NCBI GenBank assembly: GCA_932521035.1
Contig: OW051494.1
Span: forward strand, 916,001 to 980,000
From: Oscheius dolichura
Taxonomy: Eukaryota; Nematoda; Chromadorea; Rhabditida; Rhabditidae
DNA length: 64,000 nucleotides
Reading direction: 5' to 3'
Numbering within the stretch: the first letter of the stretch is position 1; each line of letters opens with the position of its first letter. The notes below the pieces were generated by a model that was not told where the DNA came from, made no database searches, and saw nothing but the letters and a program-made list of their open reading frames with translations. Of the stretch, positions 23,301 through 33,161 are shown piece after piece. A program made the translations under genes and the position numbers.

Positions 23301-26300
23301 CTTGGATGGGATACTGTAGGAGCTATTTGGCCCAAAAGGGTCTCTACAAGATAATCAAGCCAATTTAATCTGTTTTTGTCTCTCTATTTCATTTCCCCAT
23401 GCAGCAGACGGTCGTCTACGGACTATTCTGGCTGCTTCTCGCCACGGCAGCTCAAAATACAACAAATGGAACAGATGGCCCGACGGTAGCAGCCACAACA
23501 GCAACGCCACAGCCAACAACACCACAGCCAACAACACCACAGCCAGCAACACCACAGCCAGCAACGCCACAGCCAGCAACGCCACAGCCAACGACAGCCA
23601 CAGCAAATGGATCAGAGCCGACCACAGCAGCGAATGGCCTCCTTTTGGGACCGGAAAGTCCAAGCGGCACGGTTAAATGGGCGGTTCTTTTGACGGTGGT
23701 CGGGATCGGGACGGCCATCTTGGTCGGGGTCATCGTGGCCATGTGCTGCTGCTGTCGGAGGAGGGATGACTTCCTCTCCAGCAGGATGAAGGACCGAGGA
23801 GGAGGAGGAGGAGGACAACCGGAGGCCGGTGGCGACTACTTTACCCTGCTCAGCTGGATGAAGACGGTCAAAGATGTCGAGGCAGGAGCCATGCCGGAGG
23901 ACAGCCCAGTGCCTAGTAAGGATCAAGAGGATTCTACGCAGAAGTCGAGGGGCAGCAGTCTACTACAGCTGGACAATACACAGATGAGCAGGAGTGACCC
24001 CGTTAGGCAGCCACAGCAGCAAGTAGCCACTGGGAAACGGCTGACCAAGAAGAAGGTAGCCTTTGTAGCGAATTTTTTGGATTTCAAAGGCTAAAACTTA
24101 GATCACTGGATAGAGAATTTCCTGAGCTACATTTTGATATATTATACATGGAACGAGGTTACGGTAGCGGGATACAATGGCGCGCAGAATCAACGCGGTG
24201 CCTTCTCCTCTTGCGCTGCCGTAACCCATCCAATTTTGTTCATTTATATATCAAAATGGAGAGAAAAATATGGCCTTTTTAATGGATATAATCAAAGATA
24301 CACAAAATCTTGCATATGGGTAAGCCGGGCGATTTTCTGGCCGGCACCTTGCCGCGGCCTGTTTTAGGCGTGTCTCCACTCTGAAGGCTCACTGCGCTAC
24401 CAGTTCTTGTTCAATTTTTATGATTTATATATCAAAATGTAGCTGAGAAGCTGGATATTTATTGAAGATAAAATATAGTATTTCTAGTCCGTGGACTACT
24501 GGGCTGTGAGCAGTGCCAAGATGTTGAGGGACATCCAGAAGAAGCAGCGACTCCCGCTGGTTGAAATAAACGAAGCCCCGTTTGGCTATTCCCTGGATAA
24601 GAAGGAAGCCACCGCTGCCGCCAAGGGCAGGATCCAACTCTTCCCCGCTGACGACAAAGAGAAGATGATACCATTCGAGAAGCGGAAGGAAATGGTAGCC
24701 CAGCAGGAAGAGGCCCAGAAGGCGGAGCGACTGGACGGCACCCAGGAGAGCCGGTCGAAGAAGTCAAGAGGGAAAGCATAGAAGACTCGTCGCGGATAAT
24801 AAAAATAATCATAACGAGATAATGAAGCCAGTCCATAAATGTATTACTTCTTCTCTTCTTTCTATTCGCCTTTTCTTGGTTCAATTGTGCGCGCAATCCA
24901 CTTCCCTGGGTAAAAGAGCCCACGCTCGCACCCGTAAAATCTCGGCAGCCACGGGTATAAGGATTTAGCGACCACGAAACTAAAGTCCTTTCTGTTGTCG
25001 AGATTATACGGATGCAGGGTAACCCGCCTGACAGGGGATCAAGTGCAGCCGCACCCGTAAAATCTCGGCAGCAGTACGGAAAGGCAACTCCTCGAGAGAT
25101 TTTAGTAGATAAGAAGGAGTACTTGCAGAATGCCCCCGTTACTTCTGCCAAAGTAAAGTGCAGAGGGGTCTCTGGTCTTTAAAATTTTTGTATTGCCTGA
25201 GCGCGCCAGGCAAAAAACTGAAAAAGTAAGAAACAGTAGAAATGGGTTCTGACAAGAAAGAAAGCGAAGCAGAAACGGATAATCCTAGGCTTATCCTTAT
25301 TTCCAACGTGTTCCCCCCTTCCCCTTCAAGAGAGCCCATTCCTTCCAGTCCTTCTCCCCGAGAAGTGTACCCCAGCCAGCCGGAGAAGAATGTGTTCGAC
25401 GCCGAGGAGTATGCTGCCGACAAAAGAAGACATCTATGGAATGGTCCGGGATACGATCCTCGAGGTGGAGCAGGTCCTCCAAAGCCTGCCACAACGCGGC
25501 GAGAAGGTCGAAGTGCTGACGACCACGTCCCAGAAGGAGTCCTACGGCGGCCGGACCACGAAGGATGTCGTCCGATCGGACCGCTCCTTTAATTCGAGCT
25601 CGTCGGCCCCGGCTGTTGCCCCCTCGCCCGGCCAGGCTCCAGGCGCCCCGCGGTCGGCTCTCATCTCGCCGTCTGCCAGTGTTTCCGTCACCTCGTCGGA
25701 GTGCAAGCTCCCTGTTGCCACGGGTACGGTTTTGGATGATCTGGACAGCCAATTTGAAAAAGTAAAAACGATTTGACCACGAGTCGAATCGAACCCGGGT
25801 GTGCAGATTTGTAGCCGGAGAACAGTCTTCTGATCCTGACTTTTCAGCCATGAAGGCAGTTTCGTCTGTTTCTCGGCCGACGAGCAGCGTGGCCGTGGGC
25901 ATGTCGGCCGGCACCCTGGCCCAGACGACCCAGCTGCAGCAGATGCACTCGAAGCTGCGCCAGCTGCCGATGAGGGAAGCCCAACTGGTGCCGGGATCTA
26001 TCGCCGTCCGGAACCTCGACGACATGGCCGGAGTGGTGATCGACGTCGCGGTGAATGTGACGACTCGCAACGGAGCCACGCGCACCATGCAGATGACCAT
26101 CGAGTGCCCGTCTTTTGTTCCTCGTCGCATCAAATGCGACAATCTCTGGTATAATATTGCCTAGGGGAGAGGAAGAGACGGGCCCCCTTCCTTTTTTGTA
26201 ACTCGGAACATTTAATAAAAAAGTTCGCCACCTCTCTTCTCCTTTTTATTGTCTTTTCTCGTCTCTTTTCGTGAATCTTGTGCGCATTTTCAATTGCACA

Positions 26301-28336
26301 CCTCGTACGCAGCGTACGTACATTATTTACGCGACGCCATATATAAATGGCTGGAATTAGGCGCCCACCTGAAGATAATAATTCCCGTATCCCGGTAGAC
26401 ATTATTCCGAAATCTGTTCATAGCCGCCAGGGTGATTATCGGCCCGCCGCAGAGAGCCAACTCGAAGAGGACTTGTTCCAGGGCCAGGAGCCAGATCTAA
26501 AATTAATTAGAAGCCTTTTTTCAGTAGCTACCGTACTCCTTCAAATGTTATTTGTTCTCAAATAAAGTTTTCCCGGTTTTTGACCGAGCAAGGTCAAAAA
26601 TTAGCCCTAGTGGAGGAGGAACGGAATGGCGCGGGGCACAAGGATTTTCGGCACATTGCGGGCAAATTCCAGGTAAGCTATAAATGCTATTCGATGCAGC
26701 AGATCATGGGCTCTTTTTTGATATGCTGGGCAGCCAAGAAAACCTCATCACAGGCTAACTATACGCAGTTTTACGCCGAAAGTTGGTAAAATTTCACCAA
26801 AAAATGAATAAAAACGGTTCCAAACGTCATGAAATATTCCTTTTACGTTTCCAGCAGGAATAGAAGATGGCGCATGATCTGCTACATCGAATACGGTAGA
26901 AAAATTTATCTGGAATGGAGCAAAATGGACCGAAAGGTCACTCTGCTCGCGCCGGTCTGTTCCGAATCATGAGTTCCCGCGTTTTTGGACGAGAGGATAC
27001 GGTAACTTGGCTAAAAACTCACGTCTATCGTATAAAATTGTTTTAATTTGAAGCTAAACAGATAAGAAAGCCCGATAGATGCTCCAGGAAGGGAAGAACC
27101 ACAGAGAGCCAGAAGAATCAGCTGGAAAAGAGGGATTTTCAGGTTTTGATCAATTTTAGGTCAAAAAATCCATTTTTAAAGGTCTAACAGGCTCTAAAAT
27201 GTTGCTTACAATGAAAAATGGCATGGTAGCAGTAAAATGAAGGGTAGGAGACGGCTTGAAGTAGATGAGAACGGTTAGGAGCCAAGCCACAGCGAGACCA
27301 GCCACAATTGGCGGCTGGAGAGGACCCAGCGAGGCGCCGGCAACGTGGAGTACTGTAGAACTGAATATTTTTATAGACTATAGGGTCTTGAGGGGATAGC
27401 CTACTGCATAAATGTTTCTGTAGCGAGGACGGTGTGATTGGCCCCCTTGCATAACTCCAAATTGTCAATGGGGCAACAAGTACGGGAGGAATTGAAGTCT
27501 GGAAGGATTTATTCGATTTTTTGGGAAAATTACTGTCTCCACAGTGAATCCAAGCCAACGTAGGGGTGAAAATGGTCTCAGTCAGATAGAAAAGAAACCA
27601 GGAAGCGTACATATTGAAATAGAGACAGAAGGGGATGGACATCAGCGCCAAACACCAGCCAAGACCTAAAATTCGGATTTTTTTAAAATTGATATACTCC
27701 ATTTTTCTGGACGTATTTAAAATGAAGCCCAGAATTTTCTCTACAAGATCAACTATTTCATTGATTTTATGGTGCTAATTTTAAAAAAATGGGAACCTCA
27801 TAAAGAGTTCATTCCATTTTGCGCACTTTGGTGTATTGCAAAGCGGCGCCGCTGTCCGATCTGGCAAGTCAGCCACCAATGGCACGTGTTAGTCGTAGGT
27901 TCGATCCCCTCGACGAAAAAAGGCACATTTCCTCACCAGAAGCCGCCGAGGCGATTCTTTCCAGTCCTGCTGCCGGCCCCAGGGCTGCAAATTGTCCTAT
28001 ACTCATTTGGAGAAAGACCAGAGGAAAGCCAACGAATATATGAAGCAGAATATACGGTAGAAGGATTGTTCCTAAAGGGAATTTATATTTTTTGGAATAA
28101 CACATAATACCTCCGGCTCGATAAACGGCAGCAGGGAAGCGGATAACATTAGCGACTCCGATGACCAGGGCGAGACTGTGGGAGAGAAAATCATTCTGGG
28201 AATGCCACAGCTGGCGGACTTCATACTTTCTAGCGACGTAATATTCTTCTTTTCGATGAATATTCCACCATTTGTTGGGGGGAGACGATGTTTGGATGGC
28301 TTGAAGAGCATCTGGGGTGATTACCTCCACAGGAGA
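20301..28336 (-). CDS. SLC6-type sodium-coupled transporter, at least 858 aa, 5' end unresolved
   Basis: Eighteen exons: 28111-28336, 27937-28071, 27534-27665, 27405-27498, 27210-27360, 27023-27121, 26369-26496, 22684-22778, 22522-22631, 22334-22457, 21821-21916, 21622-21782, 21507-21581, 21332-21421, 21162-21293, 20781-21116, 20575-20734, 20301-20533. It follows the SLC6 fold: TM1 NDFLSHSLALVIGVANVIRF, LPYILLHIFVGFPLVFLQMS (TM2), a Cys- and NHT-containing extracellular loop 2, TM5 TATMPFFI, GGPFWFGLLIASLALAV (TM8), VYLFHSVDC (TM10) and SYGVNNFLRDL. The usual NVWRFPY is NVIRFPA, and the TM6 and TM8 ion-site motifs are diverged, so substrate and ion coupling are unknown. A ~260-residue Ser-rich cytosolic tail follows. 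The acceptor at 21916 is inferred from phase; the better-looking TTTTTAG ending at 21921 would break it. The start codon must lie in an unseen exon above 28336. The 3.6-kb intron 22779-26368 holds two + strand genes. Confidence 0.85.
21980..22136. repeat. Inverted-repeat element, family B, copy 1
   Basis: Bounded by TAGCTACATTTTGGTATATA and an approximate complement ending TTATGTACCAAAATGAAGCC, with GTTACGGTAGCCGGTTACAG and GCGCG-rich core. It lies in the SLC6 intron 21917-22333; a relative is at 24125-24270. Confidence 0.5.
22790..22950. repeat. Purine-rich minisatellite
   Basis: Imperfect tandem units of about 18-22 bp of the form GAGGACACTGGGATGGACAG. It lies just inside the large SLC6 intron, upstream of the mucin-like gene, and creates long spurious open frames on both strands. 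Confidence 0.6.
23399..24781 (+). CDS. Mucin-like single-pass membrane protein, 316 aa, nested in SLC6 intron
   Basis: Two exons: 23399-24055 and 24488-24781, joined in phase 0. Domains in order: a signal peptide (WLLLATAAQ, residues 1-19), a Thr/Pro-rich ectodomain with N-glycosylation sites (NTTNGT) and about six TPQPT/TPQPA units at residues 38-62, a membrane span near residues 98-117 (WAVLLTVVGIGTAILVGVIV) followed by MCCCCRRR, then a ~200-residue cytosolic tail with a G6 run, Ser/Gln-rich stretches and a K/E-rich end in exon 2. The C-rich juxtamembrane segment is a likely palmitoylation site. The family is not recognised. It lies on the strand opposite to the SLC6 host gene and entirely within one host intron. 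The intron 24056-24487 contains family-B repeat sequence. Confidence 0.7.
24125..24270. repeat. Inverted-repeat element, family B, copy 2
   Basis: GAGCTACATTTTGATATATT on the left and TTTATATATCAAAATGGAG on the right with a GC-rich core containing GCGCGC and TTACGGTAGC. A third right-end-like sequence (ATATATCAAAATGTAGCTGA) follows at 24426-24445. It lies in the intron of the mucin-like gene. Confidence 0.5.
24928..25018. repeat. Small inverted-repeat element, family A
   Basis: GCACCCGTAAAATCTCGGCA on the left and a diverged complement (GAGATTATACGGATGC) on the right, about 90 bp. A solo left end of the same family lies at 25054-25075. Confidence 0.65.
25242..26164 (+). CDS. Uncharacterised protein with apparent frameshift, nested in SLC6 intron
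   Basis: From ATG 25242 a coding-like frame (Ser/Pro/Glu-rich, SPSPREVYPSQPEKNVFDAE) runs to about 25425. From there the next frame is coding-like (EDIYGMVRDTILEVEQVLQS). The two meet at an A4 run (25422-25425), where one extra A separates them. A separate start at ATG 25411 in the second frame is the alternative. The last exon is 25848-26164 after a TTTTCAG acceptor. The donor consistent in phase is at 25724 (GTACGG), although the frame also stays open to GTAAAA at 25763. The C-terminal exon contains LQQMHSKLRQLP and ends CDNLWYNIA. No known domain was recognised. Poly(A) signal AATAAA follows near 26214. It is on the strand opposite to the SLC6 gene, entirely inside one of its introns. Confidence 0.55.
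27718..27925 (+). repeat. SINE-like repeat, copy 2
   Basis: Second copy of the element at 3184-3395. Here the pol III-like boxes are better: A-box-like ATCTGGCAAGTCAGCC and B-box-like GTAGGTTCGATCCCC, followed by an A run. It sits in the SLC6 intron between 27666 and 27936. Confidence 0.55.
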
Positions 28337-28682
28337 CTGGAATTGGACGAATTAGACGGACTGTGGTACCAGCTGAGACGCGGCGTAGCCTTGGTCTCAT
28401 GGTGCAGTGCGAACTGCACCGACTATCGTCTAACCGACGAAAGTTCGAGTCCGCCCCGGGAAAGATTAATGGCTAGGTCCTACATGACCTAAGCCATAGG
28501 ATCTCCCGGAAAAGCAACACGAGCATTATATTACAACCGTGTCAACCGTCTATTGGTTCATAGTTTCGCATTGATGCTCACATTTTTTGAGTTTTTTATG
28601 TTTATCAACACAGCCAGACATTGTCGAATTTCTATTTGTCTGTTATCATTTCTAAACAATTTACTCGACATTTGCTTTCCTC
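28337..28682. other. Spacer between small gene and SLC6; tRNA-like segment
   Basis: Should contain the missing first exon or trans-splice region of the SLC6 gene, but no in-frame ATG exon is evident. On the + strand 28388-28460 has an A-box-like TGGTGCAGTGCGA, a hairpin GTGCAG/CTGCAC and a B-box-like AGTTCGAGTCC, but no acceptor stem forms, so I do not call a tRNA. Confidence 0.35.
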
Positions 28683-29214
28683 TTATTTGTTATTTATTAT
28701 TTTCTGCTTTGTTTTATAACTAGGAGTCAGCTGGATAAGCAATCAGAAATATGCATAAGCTAACACACAAACATTGTTCTGTTCTGATAAAACTTACTGT
28801 GCTGGCAATAGATCTCGCTCCTATTGCAGTATCAAACGATGAAATGTACCGCAGACCATTTTCTCTCTTGCGCAGATGTTTTTTATCTCTTGAAGATGTT
28901 CTAAACTCATTTTTCTTGTTTGCATATCACTTGCTGTATGTATTTTTACCTGTTGAGTATCCGTTCAGTCTCATCCGCGTGACAAACACATTCTAAGTAG
29001 AATTGTGCTGCCTGATTAGCATCTGTTGATAGTAGCTCTCTCATTTTTATTATTTTCTGTTCCATTTCCTTTGCAAAATTGTTGTTGTTATAAAGAAGAG
29101 TTTTACCTTAGTTCGCTTTTGAACAGATTCTCTAACACAACGGCGATGCAGATCATTTCTTCGAGCTAGTGCTTCTATTTGGAGGCGAAGTGCTCCTTTC
29201 CATTCGCTTGTCAT
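28683..29214 (-). CDS. Small uncharacterised protein, 125 aa
   Basis: Four exons: 29107-29214, 28950-29068, 28798-28900 and 28683-28730, all in phase with introns of 38, 49 and 67 nt. The product is basic and mostly helical: MTSEWKGALRLQIEALARRN, then DLHRRCVRESVQKRTKEMEQ, LLSTDANQAAQFYLECVCHA and a lysine-rich end. I do not recognise the family; size, charge and helix content would suit a small complex subunit, but nothing shows which. It lies 347 bp upstream of the first SLC6 exon on the same strand, so the two could be co-transcribed. Confidence 0.65.
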
Positions 29215-29663
29215 GTTTTTTGTGTTGTTAGAGTGATATAGTTTAGAAATTTTAGAAATCTAGTATGGTAGGGCCATTTGTAAAGGAAACAAGTGACGAC
29301 ATAACGAAGATTCTCTCTCACACTGGTCTTAGTCAACCCTGACGGAAAACAGGTTTTCTAAAACATTTATAGCCTTCTTAGAATATGTTTATTTCTTTCT
29401 TTTGCTTGCTCATTTCTATTTCCAGCGTTTATATCTTCTTCTTATAATTTACAAACCTATAAATAGTTGAAGTGATCAATAAACTAGCATATTTTGTACC
29501 ATTTTTCGTTTTATCACTAGCAAAGAAGCATGCCCCGTGACATTTTGTTTGAAATGCAGACGACGCAGTCCTTTAATCGTCATCGTCATTCCCTGTTTCA
29601 CTAGTTCTCTCAGCTGTACTCCTGTTTTTCTAGCATACAACTTATACTGATTGGATTTCAGGT
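29215..29663. other. Divergent spacer upstream of MRPL45
   Basis: The interval between the small gene (-) and MRPL45 (+). It ends in a GGATTTCAG acceptor 2 nt before the MRPL45 start, consistent with trans-splicing. A minus-strand frame overlaps it (29476-29694) but lacks splice signals. Confidence 0.45.
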
Positions 29664-31033
29664 ATGTTAGGCCGAATATGTCCAACAGCATCAACGGTTA
29701 GAGCTTCAGTAGCTTTTCTAGAAGCAAACACTTTTTTACAAATTCAAACAGCTCAAGTTCATCATCATAAAGAACGGGCCGATCTACAACGGTATGTTTT
29801 TAACACTTTAGGTTTATTTACGCGAATCTTTTCAGGTTTTTGGGTATTCACCGCTCCAATAGAGCTAAAGCTAACAGAAACACCCATATTAACGAGAAGA
29901 TGTTTCGGAGAGTTAGTTTATGAGTTCTAATTTTGTATGTCATTTATAATTTAGATGCGTGGAAGAAAAACAATTATAATTGATCTGCCAGATGATGTAG
30001 AAGAGCGACGAATGGAATCGCTAACACCTATGGAAATGCGCATGGAATTGCTTAAAAAAGGAATCAATCCTTACAAAGAGGTATCACCTCGGAATTGGAT
30101 GGAATCCGAAGTTACTCTGACTTCTTTTGGTACCCTCACTCTATAAACATTGTTTATTTTTTTATTTTTAGGAGCAGTTATCGATCCTTATGTACAACCT
30201 GACAGCAAAATAGAACAACTTTCAAAGACGGTAATTCAATAAGAGCAGCCAGTTTATAAATCTTTTTAGGATGGTTGGAAACATGCTTACCACTCTATTT
30301 TTAATGGAACAAGGAGAATTAGGAAGAAAGAAGGATATTCAAAATTCAAGCCGAAAGAATTTGGACCAACTGCTGAACATATCTATGTAGAAGGAATTAA
30401 GGCACTCCAGGAGCGAAATAAAACAAAATGTCATGAATATCTAACCGAGTTAGCATTTGTTGTAAGTTTATTTTGAGCATATATTATTTTCTTTCAGAAA
30501 ATGTGGAAAGATGTAGAGAATGGTTCTATTATTTGGAAATTAGTGGATTGGGTAGAACCAAGCAGAGTTGTTAGCGTTCGATGTGGAGATCAACCGTACC
30601 AATCAGGAAATGACATTGCTCAAGTGATGGTTAGGATGCATTCCAAACAGGTTTATTCTTTAAATTTATTGTTTATTTATTCGTTCTATTTTTTTAGATC
30701 TTAGCGATATATGATAGATTTGGGCATCTTCTATTAGGCTCCGAAACAGAACCAAAAGAAGTTGTTGAATATGTAGTATTTGAAAACCACATCGCTAGTT
30801 TGAGCGGAAAATGGAGACTACATGATAGAGTCCATCCTTCGTGGAGCAAACCAAAGCAAGGAATATTACGTTCCAACCCAGATGGTATGCTTTTTTTTTT
30901 AAAATTATTTACTTTTTTCGTTTCAGCTTATCTTACGGGTGATGATGCTATCTCTGGACCTGTTGATTTGCCTCTGAGAATAGGAGAACTACAAAAAGAA
31001 CAAAAAGAGAAAGAAAAGAATAAGGAGAAATGA
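29664..31033 (+). CDS. mrpl-45: Mitochondrial ribosomal protein L45, 358 aa
   Basis: Eight exons: 29664-29791, 29836-29911, 29955-30129, 30172-30230, 30270-30461, 30498-30650, 30698-30884 and 30927-31033, with 38-47-nt introns. The C-terminal two thirds match MRPL45, whose Tim44-like fold binds the large mitochondrial ribosomal subunit near the exit tunnel: IIWKLVDWVEPSRVVSVRCG, VRMHSKQILAIYDRFGHLL, PKEVVEYVVFENHI, GKWRLHDRV and PSWSKPKQGIL. AVIDPYVQPDSKIEQLSKT in exons 4-5 matches the conserved mid region. The N-terminus is rich in Arg/Ser/Ala and can serve as a targeting sequence. Poly(A) signal AATAAA lies at about 31089. DSS1 starts 155 bp downstream on the same strand after a TTTAG acceptor, the spacing of a nematode operon. 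Confidence 0.92.
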
Positions 31034-31188
31034 TTATTTTTTCTAAATTAGGATAGGTTTGTTGTTATTGTTTGCTTTCAAATTTTCAATAAAATTTTGA
31101 ATTCATTTTGCTTTGTTATATTAAGTAGGTTATTTACCTTTGATATCTCGTTTTATTTTCTTGAATATTTTTCTACGATCAAGTTTAG

Positions 31189-31448
31189 ATGACTACTGCC
31201 GCTGCTCCCAAAAAGGAAACGCCCAAAAAGACATTAGATGATGAGGAATTTGAAGAATTCCCTGTACAGGTAGAATTGCTTTCCTTTCTGAATTGCTTTA
31301 TAACTAGGAATGGGCAGAGAAGGCTGATGACGCCGAAGATGATGATGTCAACGTGTGGGAAGACAATTGGGATGATGAGACTAACGAAAGCGAATTTTCC
31401 AAGCAATTGAAAGAAGAACTGGCTAAGAAGGGGCACAAAGTCGTCTAA
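31189..31448 (+). CDS. dss-1: DSS1/SEM1 proteasome-lid protein, copy 1, 73 aa
   Basis: Two exons, 31189-31269 and 31308-31448, joined in phase 0. The acidic protein carries both DSS1 signature blocks, LDDEEFEEFPVQEW and DVNVWEDNWDDE, and ends SKQLKEELAKKGHKVV. DSS1/SEM1 is a disordered subunit of the 26S proteasome lid and also binds BRCA2 and TREX-2 components. A TTTAG acceptor abuts the ATG. It follows MRPL45 at operon distance. A nearly identical copy lies at 33162. Confidence 0.95.
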
Positions 31449-31815
31449 TTTGCTTCCACAATCTCCAATGTTACTGTACACGATTTTATTTTATATATAC
31501 CCAATAAACTTTGAACAATTATAACACCTTACGACGAAGACAATACAAAAGGAAACAAGAGATGTTCATCTTGTCTGTTCCACAGGATAGCTTGTGGAAG
31601 ATTCGGAAGAGGACGTCAAAGAGCAGGACAAGCTTCGGCGGCATCAACACTGCCCCCCTACGAGCGACCAATTTCCTAATGAACTAATCTGGGCTTCTGA
31701 GCCCTCTCCAGCTTTTTTTTTTGAAGAACAGCGATGATTGCCCCGTATGTGAGTCTGAACAATAGTACAAAGTTTGCTGTACAAATCAACAATTTATTGT
31801 AGTAATAACATCTAC
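31449..31815. other. Spacer between DSS1 copy 1 and RPL23A
   Basis: The DSS1 3' UTR with AATAAA at 31503-31508. A short acidic + strand frame (about 31587-31737, LVEDSEEDVKEQDKLRRHQH) has coding-like composition but no start or partner exon, so I leave it uncalled. Confidence 0.4.
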
Positions 31816-32839
31816 TTATATGACTCCGATTCGGTTGGCAACGTCGAGGGCTTCATAGTCAGCAGTCAAGCGGATGAAGGCCTTCTTCTCCAGCAGCGGA
31901 GTGATCACAGTATTTATCTGAAGAGATAATTAGGAAGTATTTCGCGAAACTAAAAACAGATTTGGAACAACCCCATCCCTACAAAAGATGGAAGAGATGA
32001 AGATAAACCAATTCCATAAATACTGTGAATAAAGACAACTTACCTTTAATACTTTGATCTGATACAATTTGCTGATGGCTTCCTTGATCTGATGCTTATT
32101 GGCCTTGACATCAACGATGAAACACAATGTGTTTTGATCTTCGATCTTCTTCATGGCCGACTCGGTAGTCAAAGGATACTTGATGATCGTATGAAGATCA
32201 AGCTTGTTTCGGGCAGGAGCGCTCTTCCGTGGATATCTGAAAAATTAGTTGACAAAAAAATTCAGAGAAGTCAATAACAATCACTGGAAAGACGAAACAA
32301 GCAACTCCATTTACACATGCATAGCGCTTAGTTAAAGTATCTTTGCTTATTCTACTTCTAGCACTTCTCATGCTGCTAAGTAAATCTCCTTGTTGTTTCA
32401 ATTGAGATGTATTCAATCAAATGTTGAATCACCAGGAAGTCCATAAATCGTCTTCGTTAATAATGTTTCTCCAAGTTCATTGCATCTCTTCGAAAGATTA
32501 CAGTTTAGAAGCAATTCTCCTCAGCTCGTCTACATTAAGAAATCGTACATAGAAGTAAAATGCAAGTAAGAAACATGATACTTCAGCTAAACGCTATACA
32601 TGTGTAAATGGCATTGCAACCATCATTACTAAATCGCAACATTATGAAATTACTTACTTGGGATTACGAGCGACTTTCAGTGTTTTAGGACGGCGAAAAT
32701 GTACAGAAGTGCGGACCTTCTTCTTGTGTAGTACCTTCTGTCCCTTGACGACCTTCTTCTTGCTCTCAACAGCTTTGGCTACCTTCTTGGCCACAGAGGC
32801 CTTGGCCGATGTCTTCTTATCCGCTCCTTTGGGTGCCAT
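31816..32839 (-). CDS. 60S ribosomal protein L23a (uL23), 158 aa
   Basis: Three exons: 32658-32839, 32044-32236 and 31816-31917. The sequence is a full uL23: a lysine-rich N-terminal extension with [20 protein letters not shown], then [53 protein letters not shown] and the end [18 protein letters not shown]. In the ribosome it lines the tunnel exit and contacts SRP and chaperones. Introns are longer (126 and 421 nt) than in neighbouring genes, and the larger one contains an inverted-repeat element. In C. elegans this protein is called RPL-25.1/25.2 as I recall; I leave the symbol open. Confidence 0.96.
32303..32624. repeat. Inverted-repeat element in RPL23A intron 1
   Basis: CCATTTACACATGCATAGCG near the left end is complementary, with a few mismatches, to CGCTATACATGTGTAAATGG near the right end. 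Similarity continues inward for a further 20-30 bp (GTATC, then TACTTCTA). Arms of about 45 bp and length of about 320 bp suit a MITE; a structured intronic RNA is the alternative. Confidence 0.55.
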
Positions 32840-33161
32840 GTTACCTGCAAACGATAAGATGGAAGAGTTATGAAGAAGATGTGAAATTCGAAGAATACAT
32901 GAACACAACACAACAACTATAGAACTGGGCAAAAATGAAAATGTAAAAATGGCAAAAATGGGTAAAAACCGTAACGACGCAGCGCCCTGAACCCTGCAGT
33001 GGCGCTACATTTGAACCGGAAAAGGGGGCCATCGGATTCCTCAAATGTACTCTAACAGTTCACGAGGTTTTCAGGATCGTCTAGATTTGATGTCATTACT
33101 TTCATCTTCGGTATCTTCTCCTTTTAACTGCTTGAATACATTTTTCTATAATCTTGTTTAG
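32840..33161. other. RPL23A promoter side and upstream flank of DSS1 copy 2
   Basis: 322 bp between divergent genes. The last 20 bp resemble the sequence before DSS1 copy 1 (CTTGAATA...TTTTTCTA, then TTTAG), so the duplicated block includes the trans-splice acceptor. No poly-T or TATA signal is clear. Confidence 0.4.

Noticed and set aside
24459-25151. 230-codon minus-strand frame opposite the second exon of the mucin-like gene
   Set aside because: Runs through two family-A repeat ends and lacks splice logic; the + strand exon has a defined acceptor, phase and stop.
28388-28460. Possible tRNA gene
   Set aside because: A- and B-box-like motifs and one hairpin, but acceptor and anticodon stems do not form.
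29476-29694. Minus-strand 72-codon basic frame overlapping MRPL45 exon 1
   Set aside because: No donor/acceptor partners, overlaps a well-supported exon and the trans-splice acceptor of MRPL45; treated as chance.
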